DNA from: an uncultured Hyphomonadaceae bacterium
Lineage (GTDB): Bacteria; Pseudomonadota; Alphaproteobacteria; Caulobacterales; Hyphomonadaceae
Length of the DNA stretch: 64,000 nucleotides
Direction: 5' to 3'
Assembly (NCBI GenBank): GCA_913057945.1
Contig: CAJXOF010000003.1
Span: forward strand, 1-64,000
The position numbers were made by a program, and so were the translations under genes. Under the pieces are notes generated by a model, which was not told the origin of the DNA, made no database searches, and saw only the letters and a list, made by a program, of their open reading frames with translations. The stretch's first letter is position 1, and each line of letters begins with the position of its first letter. Below are positions 39,413 through 49,135 of this stretch, in pieces.

Positions 39413-40846
39413 ATGAGCGACAGCGCCGCCTCACGCCCAAGCCTGCTTGACCGGTGGACACGCCTGTCCCTGGCGCGGCGCATCATGCTGGCTGCCGCTG
39501 TCTGGGGGCTTGTCGTGCTGGTCGGCGGCGCGCTGGCGTTGTCGGCGGTCTATCGCGCCCAGACCCTCAACCTGCTGGAAGAAGACCTGGAGCAGATGCT
39601 TGTCGGGCTGACCCGTGAGATGACGCGGGAAGAGGCCTTTCTCGAAGATGGCCGCGTATCGGGGGAGCAGCGTGAATTCTTCATGGGAGATGTGCGCTAC
39701 CGCACGCAATATTCCGGACGTTACTGGGCGATTGTCGGCGTCAGTTCCGATGGCGAGATCAGCGGCGACATTCGCTCCCGCAGCCTGTGGGACGAGCCGG
39801 TCCCCCTGGACGAGACGCAGCTGGAGCGCACGCTGGAGCAACGAGGCGAAACCCAGTTCGGGGATTTCCACTTTGTCGGCCCGGCTGGCCAGCGGGTGCG
39901 CGTGGCTTCGCGCGCCATCCTGATCGCCAATCGCGACACGCCGCTGGTTCTCGTGGCGGCCGCGGACCGGGCGGCAAATGATGCCGCGGCGACGCGTTTT
40001 CGCCACCTGTTGCTGGGAACCATGATTGCCCTGTTCGGCGGCGTGTTTGCGGCCATGGTGGCCGGCATCTCGTTTTCGCTCCGTCCGCTGCGGCGGATCG
40101 GGGATGACATTGCCGAAGTCCGCGAAGGCACGCGCCAGAAACTGTCGGAAGACTATCCGGCCGAAGTGCGCCCACTGGCGGACGAACTCAACAAGCTGCT
40201 CGATCATAACCGGCAAGTCGTCGAGCGCGCGCGGACGCATGTCGGTAACCTTGCCCATGCCCTGAAAACGCCGCTCGCCGTGCTGCGCAATGAGGCGACC
40301 GGCGACACGTTGCTGGACGATGTGGTGCGCCGCCAGTCGGAAAGCATGCAGACCAATGTGGAGCATTACCTGAAGCGCGCGCAGATGGTGGCGCGGGCCC
40401 AGACGCTGGGGGCGCGCACCGAATTGCGACCGGTGGTCGATGGCATCGCCCGCATGTTGAACCGGCTCTATGATGCAAGGGGCGTCAACGTGTCCGTTGA
40501 CGGTGGGGCCGGGGCCGTGTTCCGGGGGGAGAAACAGGATCTCGAGGAAATGGTCGGCAATCTGATGGAAAACGCCTGCAAATGGGCTGGCAGCGAAGTG
40601 CTGGTGCACATCCAGGATGATGCCGAGGCCCTGACCATCGCGGTCGAGGATGACGGCAAGGGCCTGACGCCGGAAGAGCGCGCAGGCGCCCTGAAGCGCG
40701 GTGTGCGGCTGGATGAAACAATTCCCGGCACCGGGCTTGGCCTGTCCATCGTCAAGGAACTGGCCGAATTGCACCGGGGCAGCCTGGAGTTGAGCGATGC
40801 GGGCTTGGGCGGGCTGCAGGCACGGCTGAGGTTTCCGAAATCATGA
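39413..40846 (+). CDS. PhoQ-like sensor histidine kinase
   Basis: 477 residues. Membrane helices at ~25-47 and ~200-222 flank a ~150-residue periplasmic sensor. HAMP-like linker, then the dimerisation helix with the phosphate-accepting His282 in GNLAHALKTPLAVLRNE (the HALKTP form is typical of PhoQ-type kinases), N box MENACKWA, G boxes DDGKGL and GTGLGLSIV. Its stop overlaps the ccmI start by ATGA, tying signal transduction to cytochrome c maturation. Confidence 0.9.
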   Translation: MSDSAASRPSLLDRWTRLSLARRIMLAAAVWGLVVLVGGALALSAVYRAQTLNLLEEDLEQMLVGLTREMTREEAFLEDGRVSGEQREFFMGDVRYRTQYSGRYWAIVGVSSDGEISGDIRSRSLWDEPVPLDETQLERTLEQRGETQFGDFHFVGPAGQRVRVASRAILIANRDTPLVLVAAADRAANDAAATRFRHLLLGTMIALFGGVFAAMVAGISFSLRPLRRIGDDIAEVREGTRQKLSEDYPAEVRPLADELNKLLDHNRQVVERARTHVGNLAHALKTPLAVLRNEATGDTLLDDVVRRQSESMQTNVEHYLKRAQMVARAQTLGARTELRPVVDGIARMLNRLYDARGVNVSVDGGAGAVFRGEKQDLEEMVGNLMENACKWAGSEVLVHIQDDAEALTIAVEDDGKGLTPEERAGALKRGVRLDETIPGTGLGLSIVKELAELHRGSLELSDAGLGGLQARLRFPKS

Positions 40847-41445
40847 CACTGCGGAACGGCATCATTCTTGCGCTCTGTCTCGCTGTGGCGGTGGGCGGAT
40901 ATCTGCTGGTCGGCAAGCCGGGCATGGGCGACCAGCCCATGTCAGACCGGCAGGCGGGCCTGATGGAAAAGGTTCGGACCAATCCGCAATCGCTGACCCC
41001 GGCCGAGACCCTGTCGCGCCTCGAAGCGACGGTGAAGGAACGCCCGGACGACCCGCAGCCGCACTATTTCATCGGGGAAATCCTGCACTCACAGGGGCGT
41101 ACCGCCGATGCAGCGCGGGCCTATCAGTCGGCCCTGCGCCGGGACAATGAATTCGTTCCGGCCTTGCTGGCCCTGGCGGATTCCCTGGTCGAGCTGAACA
41201 ATGGTGCGGTCTCGCCGGAGGCGACACGCCTGTTTGCCAAGGCCTATGAACTGGACGAGACCCAGGTGCGGGCAGGCATGTGGGCCGCGATGGGCGCGGC
41301 GCAGGCCGGTGACCAGGAAAAGGCCGAACAGGCGATGCGCTACATCTATTCCCGCCTGCCGGAAGATGATCCGCGCCGCCAGCGGTTTGCCCCGATGATC
41401 GAGGCGCTCAGCCAGCCGGAAGCCCCCGTGCCAGAGGCGGAATAG
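40843..41445 (+). CDS. ccmI: Cytochrome c biogenesis TPR protein CcmI/CycH, short form
   Basis: 200 residues. One N-terminal membrane helix (~5-24) then TPR repeats (~60-180: PDDPQPHYFIGEILHSQGRTADAARAYQSAL and following). CcmI/CycH holds apocytochrome c for the heme lyase. Classical CcmI is about 400 residues; here mainly one membrane helix and the C-terminal TPR part are present. ATGA overlap with the kinase gene; ccmE follows. Confidence 0.8.
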   Translation: MTLRNGIILALCLAVAVGGYLLVGKPGMGDQPMSDRQAGLMEKVRTNPQSLTPAETLSRLEATVKERPDDPQPHYFIGEILHSQGRTADAARAYQSALRRDNEFVPALLALADSLVELNNGAVSPEATRLFAKAYELDETQVRAGMWAAMGAAQAGDQEKAEQAMRYIYSRLPEDDPRRQRFAPMIEALSQPEAPVPEAE

Positions 41446-41501
41446 CCCGGCTGCATCTGCCGCACTCCCTTTTCCGTGCAAGTCCCCCTATAAGTCTGGC
41501 C

Positions 41502-41927
41502 ATGCGCGCACGGACACGACGACTCTATACATTCGGCATTGCGGCGTTGCTGCTCCTCGCGGCGGCGGTGCTGGCATTCTTTGCGCTGCGCGAGAATGCC
41601 AATCTGTTCTACACGCCGGAAATCCTCGCCGAAAAAGGCCAGCCCGAAGACGGCAAGGTCGTGAAGGTCGGCGGCTGGGTGGAGCCCGGCTCGCTGGCCT
41701 ATTCCGAAGATGGCGCGACCATGATCTTCACCGTCATCGACAACAGCCCGCACACGATCCGCGTCAGCTATACCGGCATCGCGCCGGACCTGTTCCGCGA
41801 AGGACAAGGCGTTGTGGCCACCGGCCAGTTCGGGCCGGAGGGCGCGTTCACCGCGCGCCAGATCCTGGCCAAGCATGATGAGAACTACCAGCCGCGGGAA
41901 CTGAAGCCGCTGGACGTCGCCGGATGA
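41502..41927 (+). CDS. ccmE: Heme chaperone CcmE (CycJ)
   Basis: 141 residues. Membrane anchor (~8-28) and a periplasmic OB-fold. The heme-binding His125 and Tyr129 are present in LAKHDENYQP. Carries heme from CcmC to CcmF. ATGA overlap with ccmF. Confidence 0.95.
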   Translation: MRARTRRLYTFGIAALLLLAAAVLAFFALRENANLFYTPEILAEKGQPEDGKVVKVGGWVEPGSLAYSEDGATMIFTVIDNSPHTIRVSYTGIAPDLFREGQGVVATGQFGPEGAFTARQILAKHDENYQPRELKPLDVAG

Positions 41928-43807
41928 TCGAACTCGGCCATTTCGCGGCCTTTCTGGCGCTGGCGGCAGCGCTGGCGCAGGGCCTTTTCGGACTGACCGG
42001 CCAACGACGGCTTGCGGGCCTTGCGGCCTATGCCGGCTTTACCGTGATGACGGTCTCCTTCCTGACGCTGATCGTCGCCTTTGCCCGGTCGGATTTCTCT
42101 GTCGCGCTGGTGGCGAACAATTCCCATACGCTGAAGCCGATGCTCTACAAGATCGCCGGTGCGTGGGGGAATCATGAAGGCTCGATGGCGCTCTGGTGCC
42201 TCGTGACCTTGGGCTTTGGCGCCGCTGGTGCGCTGTGGATGCGGACGGGGCGGGACCTTTTCGAGGCGCGCGCGCTGGGCATCCAGGGCCTGCTGGCCGT
42301 CGGCGCGCTGGCTTACCTGTTGTTTGCGTCCTCTCCCTTTCTGCGGCTGGACCCGGCGCCGTTCCAGGGCGCAGGGCTGAACCCGCTGCTGCAGGACCCG
42401 GCGCTCAGCTTTCACCCGCCCATGCTCTATCTCGGCTATGTCGGCTATTCTTTCGTCTTCGCGCTGGCGGCGGCTGGCATGATGGAGGCGCGGGTCGATT
42501 CTGTCTGGGCCAAGGAGGCACGGCGCTGGTCGCTCGCGGCCTTCATCCCGCTCTCCCTTGGCATCGCCCTCGGCTCCTACTGGGCCTATTACGAGCTTGG
42601 CTGGGGGGGCTGGTGGTTCTGGGACCCGGTGGAGAACGCCTCGCTGATGCCGTGGCTGATCGGGGCGGCGCTGCTGCACTCGGTTGTGGTGACGGAAAAA
42701 CGCGAGGGCTTCGGGGCCTGGTCGGCGCTGCTGGCCGTGCTCGCCTTCCTGTTCTCGATCATGGGCGCGTTTCTCGTGCGCTCCGGCATCCTGACCTCGG
42801 TGCACGCCTTCGCGGTGGACCCGGAACGGGGCACGCTCCTGCTGCTCGGCCTGCTCACCTATGGCGGTTTTGCGCTTGGGCTGTTTGCGCTCCGCGCGCC
42901 GAAGCTGGCCGGAGGCAAACCGTGGGTGCTGCTCAGCCGCGAAGGCGCGCTGATGGCGAACAATATCGTGCTGATCGTCGCGGCGCTGACCGTATTGCTC
43001 GGCACCCTGTTCCCACTGATGGCGGAAGCGGCCGGACGGACGATTTCCGTCGGCGAGCCCTATTTCAATCTGACCTTCACGCCGATGCTGGCGCTGCTGC
43101 TGGTCATCCTGCCCGTGGTCCAGGCCTGGGCCTGGGGCAAGGCGGACCTGAAGAACTGGTCGAAATGGGCCATCGGCGGCGCAGCGCTGGCGCTGGTTTT
43201 CCTCGCCCTTGGCGTCGGTCTCTGGGACATTTCCATCGGCGCGGCGCTTGGCCTTGCGCTGGGGACATGGCTTGTCTTTGGCGCGCTCTGGGAAGTGAAA
43301 CGCCGGGCGATCACGCCGGGACGCATCTTCCGCCTGCCGCCGCGGGTCTGGGGCATGACGCTGGCGCATATCGGGCTCGGCCTGTTCGTGATCGGCGCGG
43401 TGGTCGAGACGACCGGCCGTTATGAAACCACGGTGGCGCTGGCTGAAGGCGGATCGGGCACGGTGGCGGGCTGGACCCTGACGCTGGATCAGGTGCGCGC
43501 GATCGAAGGCCCGAACTGGTATGCTGACCGGGCGCAGCTGACGGCAACACGCGGGAGCGCAAAAGCGGTGCTGGCGCCAACGAAACGCTATTATCCGGCG
43601 GCGCAGATGCCGACGACCGAAACCGCCATCCACAAGACTGGCACGGGCGATCTCTATGCCGCGCTTGGCGAGCAGCGCATCGTCGACGGTGAGCCGCGCT
43701 GGGTGTTCCGCGTCTACTATAATCCGCTGATCGACATGGTATATTTCGGCGTGATCCTGATGGCGCTGGGCGGCGCCTTCAGCCTGTGGCCGAGGCGGAA
43801 AGCATGA
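41924..43807 (+). CDS. ccmF: Cytochrome c heme lyase subunit CcmF (CycK)
   Basis: 627 residues with about 15 membrane helices. The tryptophan-rich heme-handling motif GWGGWWFWDPVENASLMPWL and the conserved His residues in the surrounding loops (NSHTLK, WGNHEGS, LLHSVV) are in place. Joins heme to apocytochrome c with CcmH and CcmI. Overlaps ccmE before and ccmH after by ATGA. Confidence 0.97.
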   Translation: MIELGHFAAFLALAAALAQGLFGLTGQRRLAGLAAYAGFTVMTVSFLTLIVAFARSDFSVALVANNSHTLKPMLYKIAGAWGNHEGSMALWCLVTLGFGAAGALWMRTGRDLFEARALGIQGLLAVGALAYLLFASSPFLRLDPAPFQGAGLNPLLQDPALSFHPPMLYLGYVGYSFVFALAAAGMMEARVDSVWAKEARRWSLAAFIPLSLGIALGSYWAYYELGWGGWWFWDPVENASLMPWLIGAALLHSVVVTEKREGFGAWSALLAVLAFLFSIMGAFLVRSGILTSVHAFAVDPERGTLLLLGLLTYGGFALGLFALRAPKLAGGKPWVLLSREGALMANNIVLIVAALTVLLGTLFPLMAEAAGRTISVGEPYFNLTFTPMLALLLVILPVVQAWAWGKADLKNWSKWAIGGAALALVFLALGVGLWDISIGAALGLALGTWLVFGALWEVKRRAITPGRIFRLPPRVWGMTLAHIGLGLFVIGAVVETTGRYETTVALAEGGSGTVAGWTLTLDQVRAIEGPNWYADRAQLTATRGSAKAVLAPTKRYYPAAQMPTTETAIHKTGTGDLYAALGEQRIVDGEPRWVFRVYYNPLIDMVYFGVILMALGGAFSLWPRRKA

Positions 43808-44220
43808 AACAGCTCGTCGTGATCCTGATCAGTCTCGTTCTCGCCGGGTTCGCCGTCGCCGAAGATGTCGCGCTGGAGAACCCGCAACAGGAGGCCCGTG
43901 CGCAGTCTCTGATGCGCGAGCTGCGCTGTGTCGCCTGTGAGAATGAGCCGATCTCCCAATCCGCCGCACCGATTGCCGAAGACATGCGCGCACGGGTGCG
44001 CATGATGATCGAGGATGGCGCGAGCGACGAGGACGTGCGCGGCTGGTTCGAGGACCGGTATGGCGAGTTCGTCCTGTTTCGTCCGAAAGCGGACGGTGTG
44101 ACCGGGTGGCTGCTCTGGGGCGGACCGTTCCTGTTGCTGCTGGTGGGCGCGCTCATCGGCATCCGGATTGCCCGCGCCCGCAAGGCACCGGCTGAGCCTG
44201 TAACGCCTGAAGAGGTCTAG
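43804..44220 (+). CDS. ccmH: Cytochrome c maturation protein CcmH (CycL)
   Basis: 138 residues. Signal/anchor helix (1-20), then LMRELRCVACENEPISQS with the redox pair Cys42 and Cys45 that reduces apocytochrome c, and a C-terminal membrane helix (~102-124). ATGA overlap with ccmF. No ccmG (thioredoxin) gene is between ccmF and ccmH, so it must be elsewhere. Confidence 0.95.
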   Translation: MKQLVVILISLVLAGFAVAEDVALENPQQEARAQSLMRELRCVACENEPISQSAAPIAEDMRARVRMMIEDGASDEDVRGWFEDRYGEFVLFRPKADGVTGWLLWGGPFLLLLVGALIGIRIARARKAPAEPVTPEEV

Positions 44221-44227
44221 GATAGGC

Positions 44228-44785
44228 TCAGTAGAGGCCGGCCGGCAGGAAGAATCGTCCGCCCAGCCACACAACCCATCCCCCAAAGGCGATGAACGGC
44301 CCGAACGGGATCGGTGTGTCGGCATCCGTCTTGCGCTGGCCCAGAAGGGCCAGGCCCAGCACGCCGAGCAGGGCTGACATGGACGCCACGAGCATGATCG
44401 GCGCAAGCCCCGCCCAGCCGGTCCAGATGCCCAGCGCACCGAGCAGTTTCGCATCCCCGCGTCCCAGCCCGTCGCGGCCGCGCAAATGGCGATAGCCGAT
44501 CTCGACGGCCACCAGAACGCCATATCCGACCAGCCCGCCAATCATGTGCGTGCGCCACGTCTCCGGCCGGGTCAGCCAGACCATCAGGACACCGAGCAGG
44601 GCGGTGGATGCCGTCAGCGGGTCGGGCAGGGTCAGTGTGCGGGCATCAATGACGCTGAGCCCGAGCAGCAGGCCGCCGAGGCAGAGCGTCAGGATGAGCG
44701 TGCCCGGCGGCGCGAACAGCAGGCCGGTGGCGGCGACGACACAGGCGCCAAGCGCGGTCAGCCAGAATGTCAGCTTATTATGCAA
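44228..44785 (-). CDS. Type IV prepilin peptidase, catalytic domain only (A24 family)
   Basis: 185 residues, about six membrane helices. Both catalytic aspartates are present: Asp47 in SVIDARTLTLPD and Asp111 in GRGDAKLL (the GxGD motif). The usual N-terminal methyltransferase and Cys-rich cytoplasmic domain of PilD/GspO enzymes is absent. The closing GPFIAFGGWVVWLGG is like the end of GspO/PilD rather than CpaA. No pilin or secretion genes are next to it. Converges with ccmH with 7 bases between stops. Confidence 0.88.
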   Translation of the reverse strand: MHNKLTFWLTALGACVVAATGLLFAPPGTLILTLCLGGLLLGLSVIDARTLTLPDPLTASTALLGVLMVWLTRPETWRTHMIGGLVGYGVLVAVEIGYRHLRGRDGLGRGDAKLLGALGIWTGWAGLAPIMLVASMSALLGVLGLALLGQRKTDADTPIPFGPFIAFGGWVVWLGGRFFLPAGLY

Positions 44786-45453
44786 TGGCTATTCCTTCTG
44801 CCCCACCGAAGGGCACTTCGTTGAAGACCATCGGCATAGCGAGAAATCAATGCCTGCCTTGCCACGGTCCTGCCTGAGACTGTCAGGTAACGAGACTGTC
44901 GGGGAAGAGATGCCGACGCCGCTCCATAGCACTCGTCAGCTGGGTGGGGACGCGCTTGACGATTGCAATGGTCCGGAGATGACGTCCTGGCAGGGACACA
45001 TTGCCTCCGGAGGCGAATGCCGCAGTTCCTGAAAACAGGGCCTGTGCGACGCCGGCAAGGGGTATGGGACCGCTGCATGTTGAAAGGCAGGCCAAGCCAT
45101 CCCACCGCCGGCATGTTGACGCCGGTTGGAATGGTGACCTGACCCTCGCTTTAGCCCCAGAGCCTTGTTCCACTTCCAGAATGATCGCAAAATGCGAGGC
45201 TTACAAGAGGCTTTTGCCCCAAGTTGCGTAAACTTGTTTGAAAATCAGGCATCTGTAGCGTTACCTTCAGCTTTACCCTGTCCGGCCGGCATGTCTCGCC
45301 GCAGGCGCGTCAATCGGGGAAAAACGGGCCCGTTTGTCTTACCCGACGGTGAAAAACGCCTTACTGTCTTTTAATGACCACAATGCTTGTGGCAGGCTTA
45401 TGCTGGCCCACATGCCCAATACAGGTAATTTTTTCAGTGACTTGGAGACAGGA
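44786..45453. other. 668-base gap without a supportable gene
   Basis: Several overlapping frames of 70-160 codons are open here on both strands, but all are rich in Arg, Ser, Pro and Cys, lack ribosome sites, and none reads as a protein. An inverted repeat CCACAA-TGC-TTGTGG (45378-45392) lies 62 bases before degP and could be an operator. The stretch 45190-45450 is AT-richer and probably holds the degP promoter. Confidence 0.5.
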
Positions 45454-46986
45454 ATGAAGACAATCGGCATATCGAGACAGGCCGTGGTGGCCGCGCTGGT
45501 GGGCGTGGCGATGGTGGGCTCTTTCTCCCTCGTCCCACAGGTCTTCAGCCCCGAGGCGGGTGCCCAGCCGATCCAGATCGAAGCCCCGCAGGGCGCGCCG
45601 CTCAGTTTTGCAGATTTGATCGAGCAGGTTGAGCCGGCGGTTGTCAGTGTCAACGTGACCACGGAACGGGAAGTCGGCCGCCTGGCCGACATGCAGCAAT
45701 TCTTCGAGCAATTCCGCGGCATGCCTGGGCTTGATGAGTTCATGGAAGAACGCCGCAAGGAAGAGGAAGAAGAGCCTGAAACCCGCGAAGGCCGCTCGCT
45801 CGGCTCCGGTTTCTTCATTTCCAGGGACGGCTATATCGTCACCAATAATCACGTCGTGGAAGGTGCCACCGCCATTCAGGTGGTCCTGAAGGACGGCCGA
45901 GAACTCGACGCGGAACTGGTCGGCACGGATGTGCAGACCGATCTCGCTGTGCTGCGGGTCAAGGAAACGGGCCAGTATCCGTTCGTCAGCTTTGGCGACT
46001 CCCACACCATGCGCAAGGGTGACTGGGTCGTGGCGCTGGGCAACCCGTTCGGCCTCGGCGGCACCGCCACCGCCGGCATCCTGTCAGCCGATGGCCGCGA
46101 GATCGGCCCGGACAGCCCGTATACAGATTTCCTTCAGATCGATGCATCGATCAACCGGGGCAATTCCGGCGGTCCGACCTTTGACCTCAATGGCAATGTG
46201 GTCGGTGTGAACACGGCGATCTTTTCGCCGACGGGCGGTTCTGTCGGGATCGGCTTTGCGATCCCGGCGGAGCTCGCCAATGAAGTCACCAAATCCCTGA
46301 TCAAGGACGGCAAGGTCTCCCGTGGGTGGCTGGGCGTTGCGATCCAGGACCTGACGGACGACATGGCTGAAGCGCAGGGTATCAAGGATGCCAAGGGCGC
46401 GATCATCGCCGACGTCACCAATGGCAGCCCGGCTGAAAAGGGCGGCCTCGAACGCGGCGACATCATCCTCTCGGTGAATGGCGACAAGGTCACCGATGCC
46501 ACCTCGACGACACGTCTGGTCGGCAAGCTGATCGCGAATACGCAGAACAAGTTCGAGATCATTCGCGGCGGCAAGAAGCAGACCGTGAATGTCACCGTTG
46601 GCGAGCGCCCAAGCAATCCGAATGCGATTATCGAGCCGGCTGTGTCTTCCTCGTCTTCCACCGCGCCGGACAATGGCCTGGAAGTGAAGGAAGTGGGCGC
46701 GACCTTCGAGAAGATGGATGACGCCCTGCGCACCCGTCTCGGCCTGCGCGAAGGCGAGAATGGCCTGCTGGTGACGAATGTCGCCGAGGATGGCGTCATG
46801 GAAGAGGCCGGCATTCAGGAAGGCATGGTCATCCTGGAAGTGAACAACAAGCCAGCTACATCCGTTGAGTCATTCCGCAAGGCGATTGCCGACGCGAAGA
46901 AAGCCAAGCGCACGAAAATTCTGGTCGCGGTCCGTATTGGCCAGATCACGAATTATCGCACCATTGATCTGTCGGACGCCGAATAG
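45454..46986 (+). CDS. degP: Periplasmic serine protease/chaperone DegP (HtrA)
   Basis: 510 residues. Signal peptide (~1-35), trypsin-like domain with catalytic His133 (TNNHVV), Asp163 (TDLAVL) and Ser238 (GNSGGP), then two PDZ domains (~290-385 and ~410-505). The LA loop holds a very acidic segment (RRKEEEEEPETREG). The frame is open back to 45334, but the ATG at 45454 has GGAG and starts the signal peptide. Next gene, a response regulator, follows after 9 bases, the arrangement of envelope-stress operons. degQ is an equally valid name. Confidence 0.93.
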   Translation: MKTIGISRQAVVAALVGVAMVGSFSLVPQVFSPEAGAQPIQIEAPQGAPLSFADLIEQVEPAVVSVNVTTEREVGRLADMQQFFEQFRGMPGLDEFMEERRKEEEEEPETREGRSLGSGFFISRDGYIVTNNHVVEGATAIQVVLKDGRELDAELVGTDVQTDLAVLRVKETGQYPFVSFGDSHTMRKGDWVVALGNPFGLGGTATAGILSADGREIGPDSPYTDFLQIDASINRGNSGGPTFDLNGNVVGVNTAIFSPTGGSVGIGFAIPAELANEVTKSLIKDGKVSRGWLGVAIQDLTDDMAEAQGIKDAKGAIIADVTNGSPAEKGGLERGDIILSVNGDKVTDATSTTRLVGKLIANTQNKFEIIRGGKKQTVNVTVGERPSNPNAIIEPAVSSSSSTAPDNGLEVKEVGATFEKMDDALRTRLGLREGENGLLVTNVAEDGVMEEAGIQEGMVILEVNNKPATSVESFRKAIADAKKAKRTKILVAVRIGQITNYRTIDLSDAE

Positions 46987-46995
46987 GAGATTCCG

Positions 46996-47694
46996 ATGCT
47001 GGATACGGTTCAGGAAGACACCATGCATGTGCTCGTAATTGAAGACGATATCGAAATGGCCAGCTTCATCGAGAAGGTGCTGGTCGAAGCGGGTCACCGC
47101 GTGGACATGGCCACCGATGGCGACAGCGGCCTGGCCATGGCGAGGTCGTCGGAATTCGACGCCCTGGTCGTGGACCGGATGCTGCCGGAAAAGGATGGCC
47201 TGACCCTGGTCAAGGAATACCGGGAAGCCGGCGGCAAGACGCCGACCCTGTTCCTGTCGGCGCTGGGCGATGTCCAAAACCGGGTGCAGGGGCTGAAAGT
47301 CGGCGCGGATGATTATCTCGCCAAGCCGTTTGCCCCGGCCGAACTGGCGGCGCGCGTCGAGGCCCTCGGCCGGCGCTTGCCGGTAGAGCAGCAGGTCACG
47401 GTGCTGAAAGCCGGTGACCTGGAAATGAATTTGCTGACCCGCAAGGTGACGCGGGCCGACCAGAAGATCGACCTGCAGCCGCGCGAATTCCGCCTGCTGG
47501 AATACCTCATGCGCCATGCCGGACAGGTCGTGACGCGCACCATGTTGCTGGAGAAGGTGTGGGACTATAATTTCGACCCCCAGACCAATGTGATCGATGT
47601 CCACATCTCCCGCCTGCGCGCCAAGATCGACAAGGAATTCGAGGAGCCCCTGCTGCATACAGTGCGGGGGGCAGGCTATCGCCTGCAGGGCTAG
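46996..47694 (+). CDS. OmpR-family response regulator
   Basis: 232 residues. Receiver with Asp60 (VVDRMLP), acid pair EDD, Lys in LAKPF; C-terminal winged helix (LQPREFRLLEYLMRHAGQVVTR, DVHISRLRAKID, GAGYRL). TAGGAG site 6 bases before the ATG. Lies between degP and its partner kinase, so it probably controls envelope protease expression. Confidence 0.92.
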   Translation: MLDTVQEDTMHVLVIEDDIEMASFIEKVLVEAGHRVDMATDGDSGLAMARSSEFDALVVDRMLPEKDGLTLVKEYREAGGKTPTLFLSALGDVQNRVQGLKVGADDYLAKPFAPAELAARVEALGRRLPVEQQVTVLKAGDLEMNLLTRKVTRADQKIDLQPREFRLLEYLMRHAGQVVTRTMLLEKVWDYNFDPQTNVIDVHISRLRAKIDKEFEEPLLHTVRGAGYRLQG

Positions 47695-47727
47695 ACGGCC
47701 GGGCAGTCGGCTGGCACCTAGCACGGC

Positions 47728-49128
47728 ATGAGACTCGCCCTGCCAACCTTCCTGAAGACGACAACGTTCAAACTGGCGCTGATCTACAGCGCCATGTTTG
47801 CGGCGTTTTCGGCTGCGTTGCTGGTCTACCTCTATTATTCGACGGTCTATTATATCCGCGCCGAGAGTGAGCGCCGCCTGGATCTCGAATTCGAGCAATT
47901 GGGCAATGCTTATTTCACTGGCGGAATGGAGCGTCTGAGCCAGTCCGTGCTGGAGCGGATGACGCGCACCGGCTCGACCTATTTCTATTATCTCGAAGAC
48001 TCGTCTGGGCGGAAGATTGCCGGTCATTTCGGGCGGATGCCCACCACGCCGCCGACAGCCGACGTGCAGACGGTCTATTTCGAATTCCGTCAGCAGGAGC
48101 CGGACGGCACGGAGATCCTGCGTCCGGCGGCGGGCCGGATCGTGCGCCTGCGCGACAATGGGGGGGCCTTGCTGGTCGCGTTCGACACCGAACAACAGAC
48201 TGCGATTGTGGGCCGTATCCAGCGGGCCATCTTCATTGCGGCGCCGATCGGTCTCTTGTTCTCCTTGCTGGGCGGCATCCTGATCTCGCGGGGCGCAGCC
48301 AGGCGCGCGGATGAACTGGCCCGCACGGCCGAGGCCGTGATGGGCGGGGAGCTGGGACGGCGCGCGCCCGTGCGCGGATCGGGCGATGAATTCGACCGGC
48401 TCGCGTCGCGGCTCAACGCCATGCTGGACCAGATCGAGAAGCTGGTGGATTCCACGCGCCATACTGGCAACGCCATCGCACATGACCTCCGCTCGCCCCT
48501 GTCCCGCCTGCGTAACCGGCTGGAGATTGCCTTGTCCGAGCCGATGTCGCGCGAAAGTGCGGAGGCGACGCTGGAAGAGACCGTCGAGGAAGTCGACCGG
48601 GTGCTGGGCACATTCAACGCGATCCTGCGCCTTGCCCGGCTGGAGGCCGGCGCCGAAGGCGAGCGCGTGCGCATGGATGTCTCGGAGCTTGGTGAGGAAC
48701 TGGCTGAACTCTTCGACCCGGCCTGCGAGGAAGCGGGCTTGTCCTTCAAGAGCCAGATCTCCCGGAACCTGACCATCCTGGCCGACCGGGACCTTGTGGG
48801 GCAGGCGCTCTCCAATTTGCTCGACAATGCGGTGAAATACACACCCGAAGGCGGCGCGATCACCTTCTCCATTGCGCGCGGCCCGAACGGGACGGTCGAC
48901 ATGACCGTGGTGGATTCCGGTCCCGGTGTGCCGGAAGATGCCAGGGAGCGGGTGGTGCAACGGTTCCAGCGCATGGATTCGGCGCGCACCCATCCGGGCT
49001 CCGGCCTTGGCCTTGCCCTGGTCGATTCGGTGGCGGACATGCATGGTGGCGCGCTTATCCTGAGCGATGCGGGCGGCCCGCCTGACATACCCGGCCTGAA
49101 GGCCACGCTGCGCCTGCCGAGAGTATGA
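47728..49128 (+). CDS. Sensor histidine kinase
   Basis: 466 residues. Membrane helices ~13-35 and ~165-188 with a periplasmic sensor between, HAMP (~190-240), phosphate-accepting His252 in NAIAHDLRSPLSRLRNRLE, N box LLDNAVKY, G boxes DSGPGVP and GSGLGLALV. Partner of the regulator 33 bases upstream. glnE starts 7 bases after its stop. Confidence 0.92.
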   Translation: MRLALPTFLKTTTFKLALIYSAMFAAFSAALLVYLYYSTVYYIRAESERRLDLEFEQLGNAYFTGGMERLSQSVLERMTRTGSTYFYYLEDSSGRKIAGHFGRMPTTPPTADVQTVYFEFRQQEPDGTEILRPAAGRIVRLRDNGGALLVAFDTEQQTAIVGRIQRAIFIAAPIGLLFSLLGGILISRGAARRADELARTAEAVMGGELGRRAPVRGSGDEFDRLASRLNAMLDQIEKLVDSTRHTGNAIAHDLRSPLSRLRNRLEIALSEPMSRESAEATLEETVEEVDRVLGTFNAILRLARLEAGAEGERVRMDVSELGEELAELFDPACEEAGLSFKSQISRNLTILADRDLVGQALSNLLDNAVKYTPEGGAITFSIARGPNGTVDMTVVDSGPGVPEDARERVVQRFQRMDSARTHPGSGLGLALVDSVADMHGGALILSDAGGPPDIPGLKATLRLPRV

Positions 49129-49135
49129 CACACGT

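Noticed and set aside
41885..43633. 582-codon minus-strand frame, and a 409-codon plus-strand frame at 42196-43425
   Set aside because: Shadows of ccmF in other frames; Arg/Gln/His-rich or Arg/Gly/Ala-rich with no start signals.
44544..45231. Several 70-160 codon frames on both strands before degP
   Set aside because: They overlap each other, lack ribosome sites and read as low-complexity Arg/Ser/Pro sequence.
46870..49131. 753-codon minus-strand frame
   Set aside because: Antisense shadow of the response regulator and histidine kinase genes.
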